Of a stretch of 64,000 nucleotides of DNA, positions 45,423 through 53,421 are shown piece after piece. A model generated the notes under the pieces. That model was given only the letters and a program-made list of their open reading frames with translations, was not told where the DNA came from and did no database searches. Each line of letters opens with the position of its first letter. The first letter of the stretch is position 1. The stretch covers positions 62,001 to 126,000 of the forward strand of contig FMWZ01000010.1 of assembly GCA_900103495.1 (NCBI GenBank), written 5' to 3'. The stretch comes from Lachnospiraceae bacterium G11 (GTDB taxonomy: Bacteria > Bacillota > Clostridia > Lachnospirales > Lachnospiraceae). Both the position numbers and the translations under genes were made by a program.

Positions 45423-46176
45423 TGATGAAACATTAGTCAGACAGGGAATAGTCATGGAAACTGACTGGGCATCCCTTAACTGCACGGTTATAGCTGAAGC
45501 GGCAAACGGCCTTGAGGGCCTGGAAGCTGTGAAAAAGTTTACGCCTGATTTAATAATTTGCGATATTAAGATGCCAAAGATGGATGGCCTTGAGATGTTG
45601 ACTAAGCTTAGAGAGTCCGGCATAGGCACTCCGGTTATATTCCTTACAGCCTATTCCGATTTCGAGTATGCAAGGCAGGCCATAAAATTAGCTGCAACGG
45701 ATTATCTTTTAAAGCCCTTTGAAGACGGAGACCTTGAGAAAGCCATAACAAGAATTACCTCAAGAATCACCAGAGAGAGAAAGAACTTAAGACAGATGCA
45801 TGAGTCGGATGTTCTTTCAGATGAGATAATTGAGAAGAAGGGTGATAAGAGTAAATATGTTGCCGAAGCCCTAAACTACATCGCCGAGCACTATGGGGAT
45901 GAGAACCTGGGAATCAAGGACGTGGCAGAGAGTATTGGCATAAGCGAAGGGCACCTGTCCCACGTATTCAAAGCGGAAACCGATTATACGGTAAATGCCT
46001 TCATTACAAGATACAGAATCAAGGCAGCCATGAAGCTTTTAGGAGATGTAAGGTATAAGGTCTATGAAGTTGCCGAGAAGGTGGGCTATAAGGACATAAC
46101 CTATTTCTCCTCGGTTTTTAAGAAGATAACGGGTCTAAACCCCTCAGATTTTCAAAATAAGATCCACAATGTCTGA
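45400..46176 (+). CDS. YesN/HptR-like response regulator, AraC family output
   Basis: A 258-residue regulator: receiver domain with DDE at 8-10 and phospho-acceptor Asp 55 in LIICDIKMPKMDGLEML, Lys in YLLKPFEDGD; C-terminal AraC double helix-turn-helix (IKDVAESIGISEGHLSHVFK, VYEVAEKVGYKDITYFSSVF). AAGGAG precedes the start. It likely activates the ABC importer immediately downstream, whose promoter region carries direct repeats and a poor -35 box. Confidence 0.93.
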   Translation: MIKVLVVDDETLVRQGIVMETDWASLNCTVIAEAANGLEGLEAVKKFTPDLIICDIKMPKMDGLEMLTKLRESGIGTPVIFLTAYSDFEYARQAIKLAATDYLLKPFEDGDLEKAITRITSRITRERKNLRQMHESDVLSDEIIEKKGDKSKYVAEALNYIAEHYGDENLGIKDVAESIGISEGHLSHVFKAETDYTVNAFITRYRIKAAMKLLGDVRYKVYEVAEKVGYKDITYFSSVFKKITGLNPSDFQNKIHNV

Positions 46177-46196
46177 TAAGGGCATTGTGGATTTTG
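46162..46196 (+). terminator. Terminator overlapping the response-regulator stop
   Basis: ATCCACAATG (46162-46171) and CATTGTGGAT (46183-46192) are perfect 10-base arms followed by TTTTG. The left arm lies inside the last codons of the regulator gene. Confidence 0.85.
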
Positions 46197-46259
46197 TATA
46201 TTTTTCTTTGGATTTCTAAAGGTCTCATATGCACTTTCGCAGAATTTCACAAACAATAA

Positions 46260-46301
46260 CAGTTTTGTCCAGTTTTTTGTCGTCAAAATCACTAATATAA
46301 T
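46260..46301 (+). promoter_or_regulatory. Promoter region of Afu/Fbp-type importer with direct repeats
   Basis: CAGTTTTGTC (46260-46269) is followed directly by CAGTTTTTTGTC (46270-46281), then TATAAT (46296-46301). No good -35 box is present at the proper distance, fitting an activator that binds the tandem repeats. Confidence 0.5.
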
Positions 46302-46350
46302 CAAAGTGTAGTCCGAAAGGTATCGGACAAAACCAATAGGAGGACAGAAA

Positions 46351-47769
46351 ATGAAAAAGAAAGTATTATCAGTTTTGCTTGCAGGCTGTATGCTTATGGG
46401 ACTTGTAGCATGTGGTTCTGAGGCTCCTGCAGCATCAACAAACACAGCAACTGAGACAAAGACAGAAGAGGCTTCAACAGAGGAAGCAGCTCCCGTAGAG
46501 GAAGCAGAAGTTCCCGAGAACCTCACAGCTACTCAGCAGATCATCAAAGAAGCTGAAGGCATGTCAATGGAAGAACTTGCTAAGAAGGCAATTGAAGAGT
46601 CTAACGGCGCTACATTCTATGGCGTAGGTAACTCTTCCCGTGGTAAATCAGCACTTCCTTTATTTATTGAATATTTACAGTCAATCGACCCTTCATACAC
46701 AATGGAGTTCGAGTGGCAGCAGCCCAAGAACAACAAGATCTTCGAGCAGCTTACAGCTGACTCCCTTAAGGGCGAAGGTACATTTGCAATGACCCTTATC
46801 CAGGATGGTAACCAGATTGAGTCCAAGATGGTTCAGACAGGCATCCTTGATACATTCATTCCCAAGGAGTGGGCAGAGGCAAACGGAACAACAGCAGATG
46901 CTTACGAAGGATACCTTCCTCTCCAGACACTTAACAAAGTATTCGAGTACAACTGCACAGGTTCAAAAGAGTACACAAACTGCTGGGATTTCGTAGACCA
47001 GGATGTTCATGCATTATACATGGATATCGATTCCGAGATCGTTGGAAAGAACTTCCTTTACATGTTAACAGAAGATAAGTATGCAGCATGGCTTAAGGAA
47101 GCATTCGAAGCTCTTCCCGCTGACAAGCAGGCTTACTTCCAGCCTACAATCGACGAGATGGCTACAGATGCAGCTGACCTTGGCCTTGGCGCAGACGGCA
47201 AATATGCACTTGCATGGATTAAGCTTTGGGTTGAGAGCTACAACGCTCAGACAGATGACGGCCCTATCTGTAACACACTTGTTACCGACTCCGCAACAGA
47301 TCAGGCAGGATTACTTGTTTACTCCAAGCTTCGTTCTGTAGAGGAATCCGATTCCGTATCAGTTAACAACATCAAGGTAGCTGCTTACCAGGATGGTTAC
47401 AAGGGTATCGGCGGATATGGTTACTGCCATTACTTATTCGTAACAGACAACTCACCTTTGCCTTGGACAGCATGTGCATTCATCGCTTACATGACATGTA
47501 CAGAGGACGGTTTCTCTGCATGGGGTAAAGACATGGGTGGTTACTCATCCAACCCCGAAGTTGCAAAAGCTATCGAAGCTACATACAACCACTCAAAGGG
47601 TGGCTGCGATGAGAGCGGCGCTGTAGTATACGAGTGCAAGAACGACAGAGGATATGACTGGTGGACAACAACCGGTGAACTCGTTCTTGAGGATCCCGAG
47701 TACTGCGCATCTGTTTCCTTCACAGTAGGTAGCTGGATTGAGATGCTTACAAAGTATTCAGCAGAATAA
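46351..47769 (+). CDS. Fbp/Afu-type ABC transporter binding lipoprotein
   Basis: A 472-residue lipoprotein (lipobox GLVAC, Cys about 21) with a Glu/Thr/Ala linker. The domain (ATFYGVGNSSRGKSALPLFIEYL, KGEGTFAMTLIQDGNQIES, DQAGLLVYSKLR) fits class II binding proteins that go with FbpB-type double permeases, but it is longer than the usual 330-350 residues. The ligand is unknown: iron, spermidine-like or sugar-phosphate importers share this architecture. Its regulator genes suggest a sugar phosphate. A strong hairpin follows. Confidence 0.82.
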   Translation: MKKKVLSVLLAGCMLMGLVACGSEAPAASTNTATETKTEEASTEEAAPVEEAEVPENLTATQQIIKEAEGMSMEELAKKAIEESNGATFYGVGNSSRGKSALPLFIEYLQSIDPSYTMEFEWQQPKNNKIFEQLTADSLKGEGTFAMTLIQDGNQIESKMVQTGILDTFIPKEWAEANGTTADAYEGYLPLQTLNKVFEYNCTGSKEYTNCWDFVDQDVHALYMDIDSEIVGKNFLYMLTEDKYAAWLKEAFEALPADKQAYFQPTIDEMATDAADLGLGADGKYALAWIKLWVESYNAQTDDGPICNTLVTDSATDQAGLLVYSKLRSVEESDSVSVNNIKVAAYQDGYKGIGGYGYCHYLFVTDNSPLPWTACAFIAYMTCTEDGFSAWGKDMGGYSSNPEVAKAIEATYNHSKGGCDESGAVVYECKNDRGYDWWTTTGELVLEDPEYCASVSFTVGSWIEMLTKYSAE

Positions 47770-47802
47770 ATAACAAGCGTCAAACTTAGTACACTAACAT
47801 AG

Positions 47803-47832
47803 GCTTCAAAGGCGGTCAAACGCCTTTGAAGC
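47803..47832 (+). other. Intercistronic stem-loop after binding-protein gene
   Basis: GCTTCAAAGGCG and CGCCTTTGAAGC are perfect 12-base arms with a 6-base loop, followed by ATTTTAAGG. It is probably partial termination or stabilisation before the permease gene. Confidence 0.7.
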
Positions 47833-47853
47833 ATTTTAAGGAGAATTAACTTT

Positions 47854-49695
47854 ATGGACGACACAGCAAGAACAGCGAAAGGGAAAAGTGTAGATTCGTC
47901 TGCTGTTTTTTTCAACAGAATAAAGACGTATTTCATGAAGCCCCAGAATGTCATCCTGTTATTGTTTGGTATAGTACTTACCTTCACAACGGTGGCACCA
48001 ATCGTTGCTATCGTTCAGGATACATTCAAAATCCATGTAGGAACGATCGATGCTTATCTCACCAAGAAAACAGAAGGCTTTTCCATCGTAAACTATACGG
48101 ATCTGTTTACAAGTAAACTGGCCAAAACAAACCTTTGGACACCCCTTATAAACACCGTATTGCTTGCGGTTCTTACCTGCCTTATCTCCATCCTCTTCGG
48201 TGGACTCTTTGCTTTCCTGGTGACAAGAACCAATTTAAAGTGCAAGAAGTACTTAAGCTCCATATTCATTTTCCCTTACATCATGCCTCAGTGGACACTG
48301 GCAGTTGTTTGGCAGAACATGTTTAACTCCAACGAAGTAACCGGTACTTCAAACGGACTTCTTGCTTCACTCTTTAACTACAGAGCACCTATCTGGTGGT
48401 GCCAGGGATTATTACCCTGCGCAATAGTTCTGGGCCTTCACTATGCGCCCTTTGCTTACATCATGATAGGCGGAATCTTTAAGAACATGGACGCCAACCT
48501 GGAGGAGGCAGCAACAATCCTCGACACACCCAAGTGGAAGATAATGACCAGAGTAACTCTTCCCATGGTAAAACCCGCTATCCTCTCAACCATACTTCTG
48601 GTGTTCGGAAGCGCAATGGGAAGTTACCCGGTTCCTCACTACCTTGGACTTACAACCCTTTCCACCAAGTACGTGTCAATGAACTCCAAGTACACAGGTG
48701 AGGCAAGTATCCTTGCAATTATAATGATGATCTTCGGTATCCTCATTCTCGGTATCAACCAGATGAGTTTAAAGAGCCGTAAATCATACACAACAGTTAC
48801 AGGTAAATCAGGTCAGATCAGCAAGATTAACCTTGGTAAGGTTGGTAAATATGTGATTGCGATTATCTTCATCGTAGTTACATTCTTCACATCAATCTTC
48901 CCCATTGTTTCCTTTGCATTTGAAACCTTCTTACCTAACCCCGGTGACTACAGTTTCCTCTACACCGGTAACATCGCAAACCTTACCACAAAGTGGTGGG
49001 TTACAAGGGGCAATGCAGCCAGCGCTCTTTACGGCCAGGCCGGAATCCTGTTTAACGACATGATCAGAAAAGCCCTTGGCGGAACCCTTAAGGTAGCCGT
49101 TGCCTGCGCACTTATTGCAGGTACCATCGGAACCCTTATCGGATACGCAGTATCAAAGAATCGAAGAAGCAAGTGGGCCAACTACGTTAACAACATGGCT
49201 TTCCTTCCCTACCTTATGCCTTCATTGGCAGTAGGTGCCGCATTCTTCGTACTCTTCTCAAATGAGAAAATTAACCTTTTTAACACATACACATTACTGA
49301 TTATAGCAGGTGTTATTAAATACATTCCTTTCGCAAGCAGAAGTGCATTAAACTCAATGCTTCAGCTTTCGGGAGAAATCGAAGAGGCAGCGATTATTCA
49401 GGATATTCCTTGGTTCAAGAGAATGTTCAAGATTATAATCCCCATCCAGAAATCCTCAATCATCAGCGGATATCTGCTTCCCTTCATGACATGCTTAAGA
49501 GAACTGTCACTGTTCCTCTTACTCTGTACACAGGGCTTCATCTTATCAACTACGCTTGATTACTTTGATGAGATGGGATTATACGCATTCTCAAGTGCCA
49601 TCAACCTGATATTGATTGTACTTATTCTCGTATTCAACACAGCAATCAACAAGATTACAGGCGCAAGCCTTGACGAAGGAATTGGAGGTAACTAA
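47854..49695 (+). CDS. FbpB/AfuB-type fused ABC permease
   Basis: A 613-residue permease made of two binding-protein-dependent transport domains in one chain, about 12 membrane helices. Two EAA loops are seen: LEEAATILDTPKWKIMTRVT (first half) and IEEAAIIQDIPWFKRMFKII (second half). Both have the full EAA start but lack the usual Gly three residues later (Asp is there), as common in Fbp-type proteins. AAGGAG precedes the start. The ATPase gene starts two bases after its stop. Confidence 0.92.
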   Translation: MDDTARTAKGKSVDSSAVFFNRIKTYFMKPQNVILLLFGIVLTFTTVAPIVAIVQDTFKIHVGTIDAYLTKKTEGFSIVNYTDLFTSKLAKTNLWTPLINTVLLAVLTCLISILFGGLFAFLVTRTNLKCKKYLSSIFIFPYIMPQWTLAVVWQNMFNSNEVTGTSNGLLASLFNYRAPIWWCQGLLPCAIVLGLHYAPFAYIMIGGIFKNMDANLEEAATILDTPKWKIMTRVTLPMVKPAILSTILLVFGSAMGSYPVPHYLGLTTLSTKYVSMNSKYTGEASILAIIMMIFGILILGINQMSLKSRKSYTTVTGKSGQISKINLGKVGKYVIAIIFIVVTFFTSIFPIVSFAFETFLPNPGDYSFLYTGNIANLTTKWWVTRGNAASALYGQAGILFNDMIRKALGGTLKVAVACALIAGTIGTLIGYAVSKNRRSKWANYVNNMAFLPYLMPSLAVGAAFFVLFSNEKINLFNTYTLLIIAGVIKYIPFASRSALNSMLQLSGEIEEAAIIQDIPWFKRMFKIIIPIQKSSIISGYLLPFMTCLRELSLFLLLCTQGFILSTTLDYFDEMGLYAFSSAINLILIVLILVFNTAINKITGASLDEGIGGN

Positions 49696-49697
49696 TC

Positions 49698-51332
49698 GTG
49701 CCGGAAATTAAACTTACAAATGTGACAAAACGTTGGGGAAAATTCTACGCAGTAGATAACCTTAACTTAGATATTGAAGATAATGCTTTTATTACACTTC
49801 TGGGACCTTCCGGATGTGGTAAAACAACTACACTTCGTATGATTGCCGGTCTTGAGACCCCCACCAGCGGACAGATCAAAATCGGTGACAGAGTAGTGTA
49901 CGATTCAGATGCGGGAATCAACATTCCTCCCAACAAGAGAAAAGTTGGATTCCTTTTCCAGAACTACGCTCTCTGGCCCAACATGACCGTTTACCAGAAC
50001 ATTGCCTTTGGTCTTAACAACATCAAAGAAGAGATGGCCGTTAAGGATCTGGATGCTCAGAAGATTTCAGCTCAGATAGCTGCATTAAAGAATCCCAAAG
50101 AGTACTTTAAACTCATCGATGAGTGTAAGGATAAGACAGGTAAGGTAGAGGCCGGTAAGGCTTACCTTAAGTTAATCGATGCCTACACACTTTCAATGTA
50201 CGGTGCAAAGGAGCTTTACGGATTTGGCCTTAAGGATGCGGCGGCCTGCGAGGAAAAGAGAAAACAGCTTGAATCACAGCTTGCTATTATCTCAAAAAAC
50301 CATGCTTCAAAGAACGAATCCTTAAACGAGAACTTTGAGGTTTTGAGAGACGGAAAGCCAGTAAGAGAGGTAAGAAAGCTTTCCAAAGAAGAAATCGACC
50401 TTTCCGTACGTCGTGTATCAAGAATCGTTAAAATCGGAATGTTCATGGACAGATATCCTGCAGAGCTTTCCGGTGGACAGCAGCAGCGTGTGGCTATTGC
50501 CCGTACCCTTGCTCCCGAACCTCAGGTACTCTTCATGGATGAGCCTTTATCAAACCTTGATGCGAAGCTTCGTCTCGAGATGAGATACGAGCTCCAGAGA
50601 CTTCACCTTGAGACCGGTTCCACCTTCGTATACGTTACACACGATCAGATGGAGGCTATGACTCTTGCTACAAAAATCTGCCTTATCAACAACGGTGTGC
50701 TTCAGCAGTATGATGCACCCCTTGATGTATACAACAGACCTAACAATCTTTTCGTTGCCGACTTCGTTGGTAACCCTTCAATCAACTTTGTTGAAGCAAA
50801 GGGCAAACAGGGTGAGGACGGAAGCTTCGACCTTGAGATCTTCGACGGAAAGAAGATTAAGTTCACTCCCAATGATTCTCTTTCAATGACCGAGTGGTTT
50901 GCAAAGAGAGCAGAGGCCGAGAAGGCAGCCGAAAAGGAACTTGAGGCAATTAAGGCCGACAAGAAAGCAGTTGAAAAAGGCAATAAGGATGAGGTATTCA
51001 AATACCACATCAGCCTTGTGGAAGAAGAGGATTACACATTAAAGGAAGCACCTGTTATTACAGATGAGGATTTTGTTCTCGGAATCAGACCCGAGTGCAT
51101 CAAGATTCGTGATAACGGAGCCTTCGACGGAATCATTTACGGTGCCATGCCCACAGGTATGGAATCCACCATCAAGATTGCTGTCGGAAACTTCCTTCTT
51201 ACAGCCGTTGATTTCGGTAATACCTTATACCAGATCAATGACAATAAGAAAGTGGATATTGATTCCAACAACATCCTTCTCTTCGACAGAAAGTCCGGCA
51301 AAGCAATTTGCGCAGGTAAAGTAACCGTGTAA
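49698..51332 (+). CDS. Fbp/CUT1-type ABC transporter ATPase with large internal insertion
   Basis: A 544-residue ATPase starting at GTG 49698, with GGAGG nine bases upstream. Walker A LLGPSGCGKTTTLRM (36-43), Q-loop FLFQNYALWPNMTVYQN (Gln 88), signature ELSGGQQQRVAIART (257-261), Walker B VLFMDEPLSNLDAKL, His switch YVTHDQMEAMTLA. Between about residues 110 and 233 lies a mostly helical, Lys/Glu-rich insertion, so that signature and Walker A are about 120 residues further apart than in MalK. The C-terminal regulatory domain also has a charged insertion near 405-440. It energises the fused permease just upstream. Confidence 0.92.
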   Translation: MPEIKLTNVTKRWGKFYAVDNLNLDIEDNAFITLLGPSGCGKTTTLRMIAGLETPTSGQIKIGDRVVYDSDAGINIPPNKRKVGFLFQNYALWPNMTVYQNIAFGLNNIKEEMAVKDLDAQKISAQIAALKNPKEYFKLIDECKDKTGKVEAGKAYLKLIDAYTLSMYGAKELYGFGLKDAAACEEKRKQLESQLAIISKNHASKNESLNENFEVLRDGKPVREVRKLSKEEIDLSVRRVSRIVKIGMFMDRYPAELSGGQQQRVAIARTLAPEPQVLFMDEPLSNLDAKLRLEMRYELQRLHLETGSTFVYVTHDQMEAMTLATKICLINNGVLQQYDAPLDVYNRPNNLFVADFVGNPSINFVEAKGKQGEDGSFDLEIFDGKKIKFTPNDSLSMTEWFAKRAEAEKAAEKELEAIKADKKAVEKGNKDEVFKYHISLVEEEDYTLKEAPVITDEDFVLGIRPECIKIRDNGAFDGIIYGAMPTGMESTIKIAVGNFLLTAVDFGNTLYQINDNKKVDIDSNNILLFDRKSGKAICAGKVTV

Positions 51333-51351
51333 TATAAGCCTTGGAACCATG

Positions 51352-51383
51352 ACACCTCCCGATTAACATCGGGAGGTGTTTTA
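51352..51383 (+). terminator. Rho-independent terminator of importer operon
   Basis: ACACCTCCCGA and TCGGGAGGTGT are perfect 11-base arms with a 6-base loop, followed by TTTAT. Confidence 0.92.
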
Positions 51384-51444
51384 TGTGAGGCTGCTGTGAT
51401 ATTATTAAGGTACCAAAACATGTAAATACGAAAGGACAAACGCT

Positions 51445-52779
51445 ATGATTTCCCGTAAACATTTATTCAATTGTTTAGTGGCAGCTTGTTTGATTTCATC
51501 TTTTATTTTCGCAGGTTGCGGCGGCAAGGAAGCTCCCGAAACCGCAGCGCCCGAGACAGTGACGGAAACTCCCGAAGTGAAAGTTGAGGAGACACCCACT
51601 CCCACCCCCACGGAGGAACCCACACCAATTCCCGACGACAGCATTCACGTTGATAATGTGGCGGATTTCTTGGAGGCAATTAAACCCGGTGCAAAGATAA
51701 CCATTGAGCCAGGTTTATATAATCTTGAGCTTGATAAGATTTGGGAAGAGCAGGGTGAGGCCTGGAACGAGGCTCATGAATATCTTGAACTTGTTGATTC
51801 GTTTGATGGGCGAGAGCTTTGGATCAAAAACTGTGATGATTTAAAGATAAGCGGCGGCGGAGATAATTTCAAGGAAACAGAAATTGTTGTTATGCCAAGA
51901 TATGCCGCAGTTATGCACTTTGAAAAGTGTAAGAATGTAACTGTCGAGAATATGACAATGGGCCATACGGATACCGGAACATGTACCGGAAACGTTATTG
52001 ATTTATACGGCTGCAAAAACGTCGAAATCAACAACATGGATATCTATGGCTGTGGCGTATACGGTCTTGGATTATGGAACGGCTGCGCCGACATAACCGT
52101 AAACAACAGCGTTATAAGAGACTGTTATTATGGTCCTTTTGAGTTTCATAAGGGAAAGGGGACACTTACTTTTAACGAGTGCACCTTAAGAGATACCGGA
52201 TGGATTTCTTATAGCCCCACTTCCGAAACCAAGGTGGTTCTCAACAAGTGTACTCTTGGGGATCAGGAAACCACAAGCTTAGACAGCATGGGGAATATTA
52301 TAGAGACAAATGATTGTACTTTTGGAGAGATTCAACCCTATGAGTATCCCGAGTATGACGAGGGATATGATTACGGTTTCGATCCTTCCACACTGGATTT
52401 AAAGAAGATGACGGAAGTTGTCTTCCATGAAAATATATCCGACAGATGGTGGACGGGATACATGAAGAAAAACACCACTACCGGAGAGGTTACTTATCTT
52501 CCCTTCTATGATGATGAAGCAGATGTTCTAATTGAGGGAAGCTGCGAGTTTTTGGGCGCCGGCGAGAATGAGGACGACGGTCGTTTCTGGCTCTCCGCCG
52601 GAGATTTGTACCTTAATGGCGTATGGCGTTCCACAAGCCTTTGGGGTGTTGGAATGCTTAAAGCCGCAGAGGATGAGGAATTCTTTGCCTATGCATCCCT
52701 GTACAAGGATTCATCCGATGCAAATTCTCATCTCTGGCTTTGCGTTTCCATAGGGGATGAGGAATACTGGATGTACTAA
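51445..52779 (+). CDS. Lipoprotein with predicted parallel beta-helix domain
   Basis: A 444-residue surface lipoprotein: signal peptide with lipobox FAGC (Cys about 27), a Thr/Pro/Glu linker (repeated TPTPTEEP), then from about 95 a series of short repeats of right-handed beta-helix type: LWIKNCDDLKISG, MHFEKCKNVTVENMTMG, IDLYGCKNVEINNMDIYG, LGLWNGCADITVNNSVIRD, FHKGKGTLTFNECTLRD. A C-terminal segment of about 120 residues (DVLIEGSCEF onward) differs. Such folds include polysaccharide lyases and adhesins, but no catalytic set was recognised. It stands alone after a terminator, and its stop lies one base from the convergent nth stop. Confidence 0.75.
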   Translation: MISRKHLFNCLVAACLISSFIFAGCGGKEAPETAAPETVTETPEVKVEETPTPTPTEEPTPIPDDSIHVDNVADFLEAIKPGAKITIEPGLYNLELDKIWEEQGEAWNEAHEYLELVDSFDGRELWIKNCDDLKISGGGDNFKETEIVVMPRYAAVMHFEKCKNVTVENMTMGHTDTGTCTGNVIDLYGCKNVEINNMDIYGCGVYGLGLWNGCADITVNNSVIRDCYYGPFEFHKGKGTLTFNECTLRDTGWISYSPTSETKVVLNKCTLGDQETTSLDSMGNIIETNDCTFGEIQPYEYPEYDEGYDYGFDPSTLDLKKMTEVVFHENISDRWWTGYMKKNTTTGEVTYLPFYDDEADVLIEGSCEFLGAGENEDDGRFWLSAGDLYLNGVWRSTSLWGVGMLKAAEDEEFFAYASLYKDSSDANSHLWLCVSIGDEEYWMY

Positions 52780-52780
52780 A

Positions 52781-53419
52781 CTATTTGACCGTACTTGAGG
52801 GACAAATGTCGTTTAAGACACATTTATCGCAGTAGGGATTGGTCCTTGCGGTACACACATCCCTTCCGTGAAGCACGAAGCGGTGACATAAGTCGTTGCC
52901 CTCTTCGGGAGGAACGATTTTCCAAAGTTCCTTTTCGACCTTGCCGGGCTCCTTGATATTTTTTACAAGTCCAAGACGGTTGGAAAGCCTTATACAGTGG
53001 GTATCTGTGACGATGGCAGGTTTCCCGTAAACATCACCCAGAACCAGGTTGGCGCTTTTCCTTCCCACTCCGGGGAGTTTCAGAAGCTCCTCCATGGTAT
53101 CCGGGACAATGCAGTTATACTCATCCCGAAGCATGGTCATGCAGGCTTTGATGTCCCTTGCTTTGGAGTTACCCAGTCCACAGGGGCGGACGATTTCCTC
53201 AATTTTATCCACAGGGGCTTCCGCAAGAGCTTCAACACTCGGGTACTTATCAAGTAATCCCGGCATAATCTGGTTAACCCTGGCATCTGTGCATTGAGCC
53301 GCAAGTCTGACGCTCACAAGCAAAGCCCAGGCATCTTCGTAATTAAGAGAGCACTCCGCAATGGGGTACTCTCTTTTTAATCTTTCAATAATGATTTGTA
53401 CTTTTTCTTTTTTGGTCAT
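52781..53419 (-). CDS. nth: Endonuclease III (DNA glycosylase/AP lyase)
   Basis: About 212 residues; base-excision repair of oxidised pyrimidines. The ATG at 53419 (MTKKEKVQIII) is chosen because the upstream open frame lies inside the FtsX gene. The helix-hairpin-helix is LLKLPGVGRKSANLVLGD with the catalytic Lys, followed by the catalytic Asp in VTDTHCIRLSNRLGLV. The iron-sulfur cysteines are in CTARTNPYCDKCVLNDIC, with seven residues between the first two rather than the usual six. It begins three bases after the FtsX stop and may be cotranscribed. Confidence 0.93.
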   Translation of the reverse strand: MTKKEKVQIIIERLKREYPIAECSLNYEDAWALLVSVRLAAQCTDARVNQIMPGLLDKYPSVEALAEAPVDKIEEIVRPCGLGNSKARDIKACMTMLRDEYNCIVPDTMEELLKLPGVGRKSANLVLGDVYGKPAIVTDTHCIRLSNRLGLVKNIKEPGKVEKELWKIVPPEEGNDLCHRFVLHGRDVCTARTNPYCDKCVLNDICPSSTVK

Positions 53420-53421
53420 GT

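Noticed and set aside
42680-51332. Plain ferric iron uptake system
   Set aside because: The Fbp-type fold alone would suggest iron, but the kinase and AraC-type regulator beside a separate binding protein fit sugar-phosphate sensing better. Iron cannot be fully excluded.
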